From JAAYBF01 sp963715445 (GTDB lineage Bacteria > Actinomycetota > Thermoleophilia > Solirubrobacterales > Thermoleophilaceae): a DNA stretch of 64,000 nucleotides. The translations under genes were made by a program, and so were the position numbers. The notes under the pieces are model-generated. The model did not search any database. It was given only the letters and a program-made list of their open reading frames with translations, and was not told the DNA's origin. Positions 50,688-59,250 of the stretch are shown in pieces. Each line of letters begins with the position of its first letter. Position 1 is the stretch's first letter. The stretch covers positions 124,001 to 188,000 of the forward strand of contig OY970240.1 in NCBI GenBank assembly GCA_963715445.1. The letters run 5' to 3'.

Positions 50688-51791
50688 TCAGACCAGGAAC
50701 TTGCCGTCGCGCTGCAGCTCGATCCCGTCGACGACGATCGCGCCTCCCCGGCGCAGATCGCAGACCATGTCCCAGTGGACGGCCGACTTGTTGGTCCCGC
50801 CCGACTCCGGGTAGGCCATGCCGATCGCCATGTGCACCGTGCCGCCGATCTTCTCGTCGAGCAGGATCTCCTTGGTGCCGGTCGTGATGCCGTAGTTGGT
50901 GCCGATCCCCAGCTCGCCGAGGATGCGCGAGCCCTCGTCGGTATCGAGCATCTCGATCAGGAAGTCCTCGCCGCGCTCGGCGCTCGCGTCCACGACCCTG
51001 CCGCCCTCGAACCGGAAGCGGACGCCGGAGACCTCGCGGCCCCCGTAGCTGGCGGGGAAGGAGAAGCTCACCTCGCCGTCCACCGAGTCCTCGACGGGGC
51101 CGGTGAAGAACTCGCCGTCGGGCATGTTGTGCGTTCCCACGCACGGAATCCAGTGCCTCCCGGCGATGCCGAGCTTGATGTCGGTGCCCGGCGCGGTGAT
51201 GCGCACCTCCTCGCGCCCCTCGATCCACTCGGCGAGGCGCTCCACCTCCTCGGACTGCCGCTTCCATGCGGTGACGGGGTCGTGGTCGTCGGTCAGGCAG
51301 GCGCGGTAGTAGAAGTCCTCGTAGGCCGAGAGCGACATCCCCGCCTCGCTCGCATAGGCGTTCGTGGGGAAGAGCGTCAGGGCCCAGCGGTGCTCCCCTG
51401 CCGCGGCGCGCCGCATCGTCTCCTCCATCATCGGGCGGCGCGCCGTCTGCGCGCGAGCCTGCTTCTTGGGGTCCACCTGGGAGAGCTCGCGGGGGTTCGC
51501 ATCGGCCATCGCGACGATCCGGACGTCGGCCTGCTCGGCCGCCCACTCGGCGGGCGGCGGCACCCAGTCGAGCTGATCATCGGATGCCAGCCCGTAGAAG
51601 GCCGCCGCGGCCTCCTCGGTGGTCAGCTGCATCACGGGCAGGCCGCCCGCGCGCAGCACCTCCTCGTAGATCGCCTGGATCAGCGGCTCCGCGGTCGTGG
51701 TGCCCTGGATGACGCACACGTCCCCGGCCTTCACCTTCGTCGAGTACCGCACCAGGATCTGCGCGAGTGCCTCTGCCCGCTGGTCCCTCAT
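50688..51791 (-). CDS. M29 family aminopeptidase
   Basis: A 367-residue metallo-aminopeptidase of the AmpS/aminopeptidase T type that trims N-terminal residues from peptides. The C-terminal part has the metal-binding residues in FEGGRVVDASAERGEDFL, LGELGIGTNYGI, HMAIGMAYPESGG and SAVHWDMVCDL. I trimmed the frame to the ATG at 51791, which overlaps the pdxT stop (ATGA). Co-transcription with pdxS-pdxT appears coincidental to function. Confidence 0.93.
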   Translation of the reverse strand: MRDQRAEALAQILVRYSTKVKAGDVCVIQGTTTAEPLIQAIYEEVLRAGGLPVMQLTTEEAAAAFYGLASDDQLDWVPPPAEWAAEQADVRIVAMADANPRELSQVDPKKQARAQTARRPMMEETMRRAAAGEHRWALTLFPTNAYASEAGMSLSAYEDFYYRACLTDDHDPVTAWKRQSEEVERLAEWIEGREEVRITAPGTDIKLGIAGRHWIPCVGTHNMPDGEFFTGPVEDSVDGEVSFSFPASYGGREVSGVRFRFEGGRVVDASAERGEDFLIEMLDTDEGSRILGELGIGTNYGITTGTKEILLDEKIGGTVHMAIGMAYPESGGTNKSAVHWDMVCDLRRGGAIVVDGIELQRDGKFLV

Positions 51792-52372
51792 CCCGCCTCC
51801 GTTCCGTTCCTCGTTGCGACCCGCTCGAGCAGCCACTCGTGCAGGCGTGTCTCCCCATCCAGCTCGGGATGAAACGCCACGGCCAGGACGTCGCCCTCGC
51901 GCACCGCCACCGGATGTCCGTCCACCTCGGCGAGCACGCTCACCCCCTCCCCGCGCTCGCTCACCCACGGCGCGCGGATGAACGTGGCCGGCACGGCCTT
52001 CCCGATCTCCTCGAGATCGAGCTCGGTCTCGAAGCTCCTTACCTGGCGCCCGAACGCGTTCCGCTCGGTGGCCACATCGAGCACGCCGAGGTGGTCGCGG
52101 TCCAGCATGATCAGGCCGGCGCAGGTCCCGAGCGTGGGCGCACCGCCGCGCACCAGGCCCCTCAGCGGCTCCGCGAGCTCCGCCCGCTCGATCCCAAGCG
52201 TCATCGCCGTCGACTCCCCACCTGGGATCACGAGGGCGGCGACGCCCTCCAGATCGCTCGGGGCGCGCACCTCGCGCACCTCGGCCCCAAGCCCCTCGAG
52301 GACGCCGCGGTGGGCCTCGAAATCGCCCTGGATCGCCAAGACGCCGACCGTGGGCCTCGGCCCGGTCACCAA
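51788..52372 (-). CDS. pdxT: PLP synthase glutaminase subunit PdxT
   Basis: A 194-residue class I glutaminase that releases ammonia for PLP synthesis by PdxS. It starts with TVGVLAIQGDFEAH, has PGGEST (50-55), the nucleophile C84 in GTCAGLIML and the His-Glu pair in VAFHPELDG. It overlaps the end of pdxS by 7 bases, indicating translational coupling and 1:1 production of the complex. Confidence 0.96.
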   Translation of the reverse strand: MVTGPRPTVGVLAIQGDFEAHRGVLEGLGAEVREVRAPSDLEGVAALVIPGGESTAMTLGIERAELAEPLRGLVRGGAPTLGTCAGLIMLDRDHLGVLDVATERNAFGRQVRSFETELDLEEIGKAVPATFIRAPWVSERGEGVSVLAEVDGHPVAVREGDVLAVAFHPELDGETRLHEWLLERVATRNGTEAG

Positions 52373-53262
52373 CCGCGTTGCTGGAGCAGGCCGCCGTTCG
52401 CCTCGATCGCGTCCATCCCGATGCCCGTCATCGGGGCGCCGAGATCCCGCGAGGCGGCCGCGACCCGCGCCGCGTCCTCGAAGTGAGTCGTGGCCTCCAC
52501 CACCGCTACGGCGGTGCGCTCGGGATCCTCGGACTTGAAGATCCCCGAGCCGACGAAGACGCCCTCGGCTCCCAGCCTGCGCATCAGCGCCGCGTCAGCC
52601 GGCGTGGCGACCCCTCCCGCGGAGAACATCACCACCGGAAGCCTTCCCGCGGCGGCGACCTCGCGCACGAGCGGCAGCGGGGCCTGAAGCTCCTTGGCGG
52701 CTGTGGGCAGCTCCGCCGCGTCGAGCGTGGCAAGGCGGCGGATATCGCCCGTGATCCTGCGCATGTGGCGGACCGCCTCCACGACGTTGCCTGTGCCGGC
52801 CTCGCCCTTGCTGCGGATCATCGCCGCGCCCTCGCCGATACGCCGCAGCGCCTCGCCGAGGTCGGTGGCGCCGCACACGAAGGGCACCTTGAAGTCCCAT
52901 TTGTCGATGTGGTTGGCCTCGTCGGCCGGAGTCAGGACCTCGGACTCGTCGACGTAGTCGACCTCCAGCGCCTGCAGCACCTCGGCCTCCACGAAGTGGC
53001 CGATCCTCGCCTTGGCCATCACGGGGATCGTCACCGCGGCCTGGATCGCCTCGATCATCGAGGGGTCGGACATCCTCGCGACGCCACCGGCGACCCGGAT
53101 GTCCGCCGGAACGCGCTCGAGCGCCATCACGGCGCAGGCGCCGGCGGACTCCGCGATCCGCGCCTGCTCGGCGGTGACCACGTCCATGATCACGCCGCCT
53201 TTGAGCATCTCGGCGAGGCCGGACTTGACGTTGAAGGTGCCTTCCTGCTTCACGACGCCCAT
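52366..53262 (-). CDS. pdxS: PLP synthase subunit PdxS
   Basis: A 298-residue (beta/alpha)8-barrel subunit that builds pyridoxal 5'-phosphate from ribose 5-phosphate, glyceraldehyde 3-phosphate and ammonia. Typical segments are MLKGGVIMDVVTAEQARIAE, the lysine-bearing VMAKARIGHFVEA, SEVLTPADE and a second lysine region ending GVFVGSGIF. Normal length, with pdxT downstream. The encoded cofactor is required by the PLP enzyme at 1.3-2.5 kb. Confidence 0.97.
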   Translation of the reverse strand: MGVVKQEGTFNVKSGLAEMLKGGVIMDVVTAEQARIAESAGACAVMALERVPADIRVAGGVARMSDPSMIEAIQAAVTIPVMAKARIGHFVEAEVLQALEVDYVDESEVLTPADEANHIDKWDFKVPFVCGATDLGEALRRIGEGAAMIRSKGEAGTGNVVEAVRHMRRITGDIRRLATLDAAELPTAAKELQAPLPLVREVAAAGRLPVVMFSAGGVATPADAALMRRLGAEGVFVGSGIFKSEDPERTAVAVVEATTHFEDAARVAAASRDLGAPMTGIGMDAIEANGGLLQQRGW

Positions 53263-53299
53263 GCTACGCCCTAGCGGGAGGGCGCGGCCGGCTCCCCGG

Positions 53300-54151
53300 C
53301 TACTTGAGCCGGAAGGCCTTGATGCGGTCGGAGTACGCCGACTCGTCGAGCGCGTAGACGCCGTAGGCCAGTGCCTGCACGATGCTCAGGAGCGCCGAGT
53401 GCGAGCGGACGTAGGCGGGGCTGTTGGACGAGTAGAAGAGCTTGTGGTCCGCCAGCTTGGCGACCTCGGAGAGCGTCGCGTCGGAGACCGAGATCGTCGC
53501 CGCGCGCCTGTTGCGCGCGAGCTTCATCGCCCGGACCACGAGCGGATGCGGCCGCCCTGCCGAGAAGCCGACGAGCACCGTGCGGTCGTCGATGCGGCCC
53601 AGCTTCGCGAGCCCTTCTTGGCTCGGGCTCGCCACCACCTCGCAGCGGAGGTCGAGCAGCATCAGCAGGTGGCGCATGTAGCTGGCGAAGAAGGCCATCT
53701 GGTCGGTTCCGCAGAGCACGATCCTGTCCGAGCGGGAGATCAGCTCGACGCAGGCGAGGACCTCTTCCCGGTCCAGCTTGCGCGCCGTGTCCTCCACGTT
53801 GACGTGGTCGGCGGCGAGCGCAGCCTCGAACTCGGTCTGATCGATCGGGAAGAGCGGCGGGTTGGCGAGGTCGACGGTGCCGCTCTCACCTTCGCGGGCG
53901 CGCCGGTACTCGTCGCGCGCCGCTGCCTGAAGCTCGGGGAAGCCCTCGAAGCCGAGCGCCTGCGCGAAGCGGACGACGGTCGAGCTGGAGGTGTTCGCGC
54001 GGCGGGCGAGCTCCTCGGCCGTATGGAACGACGCCTCGTCGAGATGGTCGACGATGTACTGCCCGACGTCCTTCTGCGAACGGGAGAACTCCTCGAAGCG
54101 GGAGCGGATCTCGGAGGACAGTGTGAGGGCGGTCGTACCTGAGGACTTCAC
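53300..54151 (-). CDS. MurR/RpiR family transcription regulator
   Basis: A 283-residue regulator. The N-terminal RpiR helix-turn-helix includes ELARRANTSSSTVVRFAQALG and FEGFPELQ. The C-terminal SIS domain (about 120-260) binds phosphosugars: SDRIVLCGTDQMAFFASYMRH, then VLVGFSAGRPHPLVVRAMKL. It lies upstream of pdxS and downstream of rfbF on the same strand, so it may sense a hexose phosphate linked to nucleotide-sugar supply; its targets are unknown. Confidence 0.9.
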   Translation of the reverse strand: MKSSGTTALTLSSEIRSRFEEFSRSQKDVGQYIVDHLDEASFHTAEELARRANTSSSTVVRFAQALGFEGFPELQAAARDEYRRAREGESGTVDLANPPLFPIDQTEFEAALAADHVNVEDTARKLDREEVLACVELISRSDRIVLCGTDQMAFFASYMRHLLMLLDLRCEVVASPSQEGLAKLGRIDDRTVLVGFSAGRPHPLVVRAMKLARNRRAATISVSDATLSEVAKLADHKLFYSSNSPAYVRSHSALLSIVQALAYGVYALDESAYSDRIKAFRLK

Positions 54152-54185
54152 GGCGCATTGTTTCGCCCACCGCCGAGAAGTTCCT

Positions 54186-54917
54186 TCACCAGAGCTTCCA
54201 GGGAGCCTCTCCGCCTGCCCACAGATCGTTCAGGTGAACGGCGTCCTTGTAGGTGTCCATGCACTCCCAGAAGCCGGTGTGCCGATAGGCGCTCAGCCGG
54301 CCGTTCGCGGCGAGCCGCTCGAGCGGACGGCGCTCTAGGACGCTCGAGTCGTCGAGGTACTCGAACGCCTCGGGATCGAGGCAGAAGAAGCCGCCGTTGA
54401 TCCACTGCTCCGAGCGCGGCTTCTCCTCGAAGCCGAGCACCCGGCCGTCCTCCCCGAGCCGCGTCACCCCGAACTGCAGCTCCGGCCGCACGACGGTCAT
54501 CGTCGCCGCCGAGCCCGCGGCGCGGTGGGACGAGAGCAGCGATCCCAGGTCGATGTCCGCGACCCCGTCGGCGTAGGTCGCGCACACCGTGCCCTCCCCC
54601 ATGCGCTCGCGCGCCATGTGCAGCCGCCCGCCCGTCGGGGTCTCGAGCCCGGTCTCGACACACTCCACCGTCACCCCCTCGGGCCAGCTCTCGGCGGCGG
54701 CGAACTCGGCGATCATCTCGCCGCGGTATCCGGTCATGAGGACGAAGCGCTGGAACCCCTGGACCGCGTAGATCTGGATCACGTGCCAGACGATCGGGCG
54801 GCCCCCGATCTCCACCAGCGGCTTCGGGATCGACTGAGTGCTCTCCTGGAGGCGCGTGCCGCGCCCCCCGCAGAGGATTGCAACGGTCGGGGTCCCCGAG
54901 CCTTCGACGGACTCCAT
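54186..54917 (-). CDS. rfbF: Glucose-1-phosphate cytidylyltransferase
   Basis: A 243-residue nucleotidyltransferase that makes CDP-glucose from CTP and glucose-1-phosphate. The N-terminal ILCGGRGTRLQE loop, KPLVEIGGRPIVWHV and YADGVADIDL are characteristic; RPELQFGVT, EKPRSEQWINGGFF and FWECMDTYKD fit RfbF better than RfbA. It is divergent from the 3,5-epimerase gene 27 bases away. The product is the substrate of the RfbG-like dehydratase at the left edge of the window. Confidence 0.9.
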   Translation of the reverse strand: MESVEGSGTPTVAILCGGRGTRLQESTQSIPKPLVEIGGRPIVWHVIQIYAVQGFQRFVLMTGYRGEMIAEFAAAESWPEGVTVECVETGLETPTGGRLHMARERMGEGTVCATYADGVADIDLGSLLSSHRAAGSAATMTVVRPELQFGVTRLGEDGRVLGFEEKPRSEQWINGGFFCLDPEAFEYLDDSSVLERRPLERLAANGRLSAYRHTGFWECMDTYKDAVHLNDLWAGGEAPWKLW

Positions 54918-54944
54918 GCCGGCGGCAGGTTAGCCTCCGCCCGC

Positions 54945-55505
54945 ATGGAGCGGCTCGACACACGGCTGGACGGCCTGGTTCTGATCCAGCCCGAGGTCCA
55001 CGGCGACGCGCGGGGCTTCTTCCAGGAGACCTACCGCCGCGACGCCTTCGCGAGCCTCGGCGTGGACGTCGAGTTCGTGCAGGACAACCACTCCCGCTCC
55101 ACCCACGGGATCGTGCGCGGGATGCACTTCCAGGTCGGCGAAGGGCAGGCCAAGCTGGTGCGCTGCGCGCGTGGGTCGATCCTCGACGTGGTGGTCGACG
55201 TTCGCCGCGGATCGCCGACGTTCGGCGAGTGGGAGGCGGTCCAGCTCGACGACGAGTCGCTGCGCGAGCTGTACGTGCCGGTCGGCTTCGCGCACGGGTT
55301 CTGCGTGATGAGCGAGGTCGCGGACGTCGTCTACAAGTGCTCGTCCTACTACGACCCCGAGCTGGAGCGCGGCATCAGCTTCCGCGACCCCGATGTGGGG
55401 ATCGAGTGGCCCGCCGGCATGGAGCTCACCGCCTCCGAGCGCGACGCCGCGGCGCCATCGCTGCGCGAGCTGGAGCCGGAGCTTCCGTTCTCCTACGAGC
55501 GCTGA
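54945..55505 (+). CDS. rfbC: dTDP-4-dehydrorhamnose 3,5-epimerase family protein
   Basis: A 186-residue cupin of the RmlC family. It has HGDARGFFQETYRRD, QDNHSRSTHGIVRGMHFQ with the catalytic histidine, and ELYVPVGFAHGFCVMSE. The ATG at 54945 is the only start after the divergent rfbF start. In this context the substrate could be a CDP-4-keto-6-deoxyhexose rather than the dTDP sugar, because the neighbouring enzyme makes CDP-glucose and no rmlA/rmlB/rmlD is present. The 3' end overlaps the convergent gene by 80 bases. Confidence 0.88.
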   Translation: MERLDTRLDGLVLIQPEVHGDARGFFQETYRRDAFASLGVDVEFVQDNHSRSTHGIVRGMHFQVGEGQAKLVRCARGSILDVVVDVRRGSPTFGEWEAVQLDDESLRELYVPVGFAHGFCVMSEVADVVYKCSSYYDPELERGISFRDPDVGIEWPAGMELTASERDAAAPSLRELEPELPFSYER

Positions 55506-56580
55506 CCTGCGCCGCCATCAGCCTCAGGGGGCTGACGTCGGACGCGACCCGCCCGAGGAAGTAGCGCAACCCGAGCAGGGCCTCGTCGCTCGGCCGGCCT
55601 TCGGCGCGCCCCGAGTCGCTGCCGTGCCGGGCGCCCGGTGAGGTGGTCGCGCTCGAAGGATGGTCGAGATCGTCCGGGCACCACAGGGACGCGTCCTCGC
55701 GCATCAGCTGCTCCAGCAGGCCGAGCATCCCGGAGGACACATGGAGCGGGGCCTTGGTGGGGTTCGGGCGGTTGGCAAGCTCCCGCGGCACCCCCAGCCG
55801 CTCGGCGAGCCGCCTGAGCGGCACCTTGTCCTGCCCTTCCTCTCCGTAGAGGACGCCCGCGTCCAGCCGCCTGGCGAGCCGAGCGGTGGGAAAGCCCTCG
55901 AACGGCGTCCTCAAGCACAGGCCGTGCACCGATCCGATCGTCCCATAGACGTTGATCGGATCCTCGACGCGGTAGTCCCGCTCCACCAGCCTGAGCGTGC
56001 GCTCCCAGAAGCGCTCGTGGAACGTCCTGCCCCTCCCCTTGTCCATCTCGCTCCTCGGGGCGCCGCCTCCGAAGAGGACGTCGAGCCCGCTGTCCGTCCA
56101 CACCTCGTGAGTCCCCGCGCGCTTGGCGGTGGTCACCAGCGCGTCGAGCAGCAGCCCCGAGGCCACGCTCCAGACGCCCCAGTGGCCGAGCGCCCTGACC
56201 ACCGGCTCGAGTCGTGCCCGGACTCCCTCCACAGTGAGGTCCACACCCGTCCAGGGAACGCCGAAGCTGTGCGCGAGCGCCGCGGCCGCCTCACCGTCCT
56301 CGGATCCCGCGGCATGGGCCGTGAAGCACCGCGGCCGGTAGCCCGCGCGCACGAGCAGGGCGAGCGTGAGCGCGCTCTCGACTCCGCCGGAGAGGAGCAG
56401 GCCTACCCGCTCGCCGCCGAGGCGCGGCCGGCCGACTATCGATGCGAGCCGCTCGTCGAGCAGGTCGACGGCGGCGTCCAGGCCGGTGGCGGCGAGCTTC
56501 GTGTCCCGCAGCATCCGCAGCTGCTCTGGGCTGTAGCGGGCATTCGAGTACGCCTGTTGAGCGGTCAGCGCTATCGCCAC
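55426..56580 (-). CDS. Stand-alone AsnB-type PP-loop protein
   Basis: A 384-residue protein with an asparagine-synthetase-like ATP-pyrophosphatase domain but no glutaminase domain. The PP-loop is SGGVESA, with Glu where AsnB has Asp. Later segments resemble the AsnB C-terminal part: DSGLDVLFGGG and RTPFEGFPTARLARRL. The GTG at 56580 is preceded by AGGAGG at good spacing, which decides the start. The C-terminus is arginine-rich. No precursor gene is evident next to it, so the substrate is unknown. Confidence 0.75.
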   Translation of the reverse strand: MAIALTAQQAYSNARYSPEQLRMLRDTKLAATGLDAAVDLLDERLASIVGRPRLGGERVGLLLSGGVESALTLALLVRAGYRPRCFTAHAAGSEDGEAAAALAHSFGVPWTGVDLTVEGVRARLEPVVRALGHWGVWSVASGLLLDALVTTAKRAGTHEVWTDSGLDVLFGGGAPRSEMDKGRGRTFHERFWERTLRLVERDYRVEDPINVYGTIGSVHGLCLRTPFEGFPTARLARRLDAGVLYGEEGQDKVPLRRLAERLGVPRELANRPNPTKAPLHVSSGMLGLLEQLMREDASLWCPDDLDHPSSATTSPGARHGSDSGRAEGRPSDEALLGLRYFLGRVASDVSPLRLMAAQVSARRRTEAPAPARAAMAPRRRARRR

Positions 56581-56692
56581 GGGTGCTCCTCCTCGCAGAG
56601 GTTGGTCCACCTGTACGACCCCAAACGCCGAGGCGGCATTTCGGTCACCACCGGTTGGCGACCGAGCGGCCCATCGGCCGCGCACTCGTCGC

Positions 56693-58696
56693 CTAGTCGC
56701 GAGACCCCGGCTGTCGCAACACGTAGCCGAGGGCCCTCAGGCCGGCGATCGCCGAGCGCAGCCTTCTGTCGGCGGAGGTCAGCCTGACCCTCGCCCTGTC
56801 GTAAGCCCGATAGCTCTTCCGCTTCGCCATCGCCGCCAGCTGGTCGAAGACCTTCGCAACAGCCGCGGCGGAGGTCGCGACGCGCTCGATGCCCGCACGG
56901 TCCTGGAGCGGCACCGATCCGCTACGCAGGCTCCGCGCGAAGGAGCGGTGAGACCTCGCCAGCATCCCGGCTCCGCGCGCCTTGGCAGCCGCCGAGCGTG
57001 AATTGAGCAGGCGCACCTGCCGCCGCCGGTCGCGGCGCAGCTCCGACATGGCCCCCTCGAGTTTCGAGACCACCGCCGCACTCGCTCCGACGGGCCGTGC
57101 AGCGTTCCCCGCAACGCTCGCCGACGCGACAACCGCCTCACAGGCCCTGACGAAGTCCGCGTCGTCGGGCGCCGGCGTCTCGCACGCGACCGCCAGGTAG
57201 TGCCGCTCCGTGGGGATGAAATACGAGAGCTGCGTCCCCTCCTGCTTCAGCGGGGCTCGGTAGGCGTACGCCTCCACGTCGCCGAGTCGCACCCTTGTCG
57301 GCGTGACCTCCTCCCTCCAGCGGGCGCGGAGCTCCTCGGGTGCCGGGCCGGGCCCCGAACCGGGGTCTGCGACCACTCCGGCAGCGAGCCTGCCCTCACT
57401 CGTCCCCTCGGCTCGCACGAGCCCTTCCGCGGCGGCGAGCCGGAGTCCCGGAAGGCTGGTGTCGGCCGTATCCCAGCTCGCGTCGTACCGCAACCGCAGC
57501 TGCCCGACGGCGATCTCGCGCTCGTCGGCTCCGCCTCCAGAGCCGACGGCCACGAACCCCGCGACGGCGCAGAGAAGCGCGGCGGCGGCAACCAGCGCAC
57601 CGGCCAGGGGGAACGCGTGGGGCCGAGCCCAGAAGCTGCGCGACGGCGCGACGGGCGCCGCCAGAGGCCTGGGCTGGACGCGATCGCCGACGCGCGGCTT
57701 CGGTCGATCTTCGGGGCTCTCGACGGGCTCCCATGCGCCCGGCAGGCCGGGCGGCAGCGAGACCTCGTCAGGCGCGCTGTGGGGGAGCACGCCGAGCGGC
57801 AGAGAGACCTCGTCAGGCGCGCTGTGGGGGAGCACGCCGAGCGGCAGAGAGACCTCGTCGAGCGCGCTGTCGGGGAGCAGGCTCAGCGCCCACTCGGCCT
57901 CGTCCATCAGAGACCCCGCCGTCACGAAGCGATCCTCGGCCCTCTTGGCGAGCCCGCGCGCGATCAAGTCCTCGAGCGCGTCCGGAACCCCGAACCCGAG
58001 GTCCTCGAAGCGCGGCGGATCGGCCTCGAGGTGCGCCCGCAGGAGGCTCGACTCGGTGTCGTGCTCGAAGGGAGCTCGGCCCGAGAGGCAGCGGAAGAGC
58101 AGGCCCGTCAAGGCGTAGATGTCGGTCCCCCTGGTGACCTCTTCGCCGTTGATCTGCTCCGGAGCGGCGTGGCCGGCAGAGCCCAGGAACCCACGGGCGT
58201 TGGTCGTCCCTTGAGCGACAGACCTCTTGGCGATGCCGAAGTCGGTCAGATAGGGGTGGCCGGCGGCGGAGATCAGGATGTTCTCCGGCTTGATGTCGCC
58301 ATGGACGAGACCGACATCGTGTGCGGCATCGAGCGCCGCCCCGATCGGTTGGAGAACGTGGAGCGTCTCGCGCGGGGTCATACCGCCGCTCGCGAGGCTG
58401 TCGGACAGCGTGACCCCGTCGACGAACCGCATCGCGAGAAAGAGCATCCCCTCCGCTTCGCCGAGCTCGAACACGGGAACGATGTTCGGATGGTCGAGCC
58501 GCGCGGCGTGCCCCGCCTCGAGTCGGAAGCGCTCCTGAAGCTGAGCGTCATTGGCAAGCTCCTCGGAGAGAATCTTGAGCGCCACCGTCCGTTCGAGCGA
58601 GAGCTGCCAAGCCCGGTAGACAGTCCCCGTCTCGTTAACGCCGAGGACGGCTTCGACCTCGTAGTCCGCGAGCCTCTCCCCAGGTTTCAGGGCCAT
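56693..58696 (-). CDS. Membrane Ser/Thr protein kinase (PknB-like)
   Basis: A 667-residue kinase. The cytoplasmic Hanks-type domain has the ATP lysine K41 (VALKIL), the catalytic loop HGDIKPEN (H132-N139, Gly replacing the usual Arg) and the DFG at TDFGIAK. The glycine loop is unusual: LGVNETGTVY keeps only the first and last glycines. A linker carries three 15-residue repeats (about 271-316). One helix (FPLAGALVAAAALLCAVAG) leads to an outside domain of ~250 residues. No PASTA repeats are seen. Predicted active, sensing domain unknown. Confidence 0.9.
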   Translation of the reverse strand: MALKPGERLADYEVEAVLGVNETGTVYRAWQLSLERTVALKILSEELANDAQLQERFRLEAGHAARLDHPNIVPVFELGEAEGMLFLAMRFVDGVTLSDSLASGGMTPRETLHVLQPIGAALDAAHDVGLVHGDIKPENILISAAGHPYLTDFGIAKRSVAQGTTNARGFLGSAGHAAPEQINGEEVTRGTDIYALTGLLFRCLSGRAPFEHDTESSLLRAHLEADPPRFEDLGFGVPDALEDLIARGLAKRAEDRFVTAGSLMDEAEWALSLLPDSALDEVSLPLGVLPHSAPDEVSLPLGVLPHSAPDEVSLPPGLPGAWEPVESPEDRPKPRVGDRVQPRPLAAPVAPSRSFWARPHAFPLAGALVAAAALLCAVAGFVAVGSGGGADEREIAVGQLRLRYDASWDTADTSLPGLRLAAAEGLVRAEGTSEGRLAAGVVADPGSGPGPAPEELRARWREEVTPTRVRLGDVEAYAYRAPLKQEGTQLSYFIPTERHYLAVACETPAPDDADFVRACEAVVASASVAGNAARPVGASAAVVSKLEGAMSELRRDRRRQVRLLNSRSAAAKARGAGMLARSHRSFARSLRSGSVPLQDRAGIERVATSAAAVAKVFDQLAAMAKRKSYRAYDRARVRLTSADRRLRSAIAGLRALGYVLRQPGSRD
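57751..57885 (-). repeat. Three-copy 45-bp tandem repeat in the kinase linker
   Basis: Units at 57751-57795, 57796-57840 and 57841-57885. The first two differ at one base; the third has diverged by a few more. Each encodes 15 residues of the type LPHSAPDEVSLPLGV in the kinase juxtamembrane region. In-frame 45-bp length means copy number can change without breaking the gene. Confidence 0.95.
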
Positions 58697-58742
58697 CAGC
58701 TAGACGCCTTGGGAGCTCGGCGCGGCAGGGTAGGCTTGACAC

Positions 58743-59180
58743 GTGGCCCGCGCCATGGCTCCAGATCCTCTCCTCACCCGGGCACTGACCCCGAGATCGA
58801 AACGGCCCCGGGCGATCTGGCTGCTCGCGCTGCCCGCCGCATTGTTGATTGGGGTCGCGCTCGCGTCCGCCCGCGGAGACGGCGATTCAGCGCACGACAA
58901 GCCGGTGAAGAGCATTTCGGTCATCACCGTTCAGCGAGCGATCCCACAGATGCCCGCAATCAAGGCGACGCCCCTCCCGCGACCCAAGCCCAGGGCCAAG
59001 CCGAAGGCTGCCGTGGCGTCTTCCCCGTCGCCGCAAGCGTCTGCGCCGATCACACCCTCCGCCCCGCAGTCTTCGGCGCCGGCCCCTTCATCGCCGGCGC
59101 CGTCTGCACCGTCTGCTCCGAAGTCGAACAGCGGCGGAGGCGGCGGTGGAGGCGGAGGGCTCATAACGGAACCGAGGTAG
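58743..59180 (+). CDS. Single-span membrane protein with Pro/Ser/Ala-rich tail
   Basis: A 145-residue protein: short basic N-terminus, one membrane helix (AIWLLALPAALLIGVALASA), then a long extracytoplasmic tail of proline, serine and alanine with a lysine/proline-rich stretch (PRPKPRAKPKAAVA) and a run of nine glycines near the end. The tail looks like a wall-spanning linker. I see no catalytic domain. Start GTG at 58743 or ATG at 58755. It is divergent from the kinase gene, 46 bases away, so a functional link is possible but unproven. Confidence 0.72.
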   Translation: MARAMAPDPLLTRALTPRSKRPRAIWLLALPAALLIGVALASARGDGDSAHDKPVKSISVITVQRAIPQMPAIKATPLPRPKPRAKPKAAVASSPSPQASAPITPSAPQSSAPAPSSPAPSAPSAPKSNSGGGGGGGGGLITEPR

Positions 59181-59183
59181 GAC

Positions 59184-59220
59184 GCTCCGCTGAGCCCGGC
59201 GTGCGCCGGCTGTGCGGAGC
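59184..59220. terminator. Hairpin between convergent genes, possible bidirectional terminator
   Basis: GCTCCGC (59184-59190) pairs perfectly with GCGGAGC (59214-59220). Inside it AGCC-C-GGCG pairs with CGCCGGCT with one bulge. No T-run follows on either strand, so classic intrinsic termination is doubtful, but the placement between two convergent stops fits. Confidence 0.45.
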
Positions 59221-59250
59221 GGCGGTCATGGGCACATCGGTGTATCGAGC

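Noticed and set aside
57751..57885. Tandem 45-bp units as a possible CRISPR array
   Set aside because: Units are contiguous without unique spacers and encode in-frame protein repeats.
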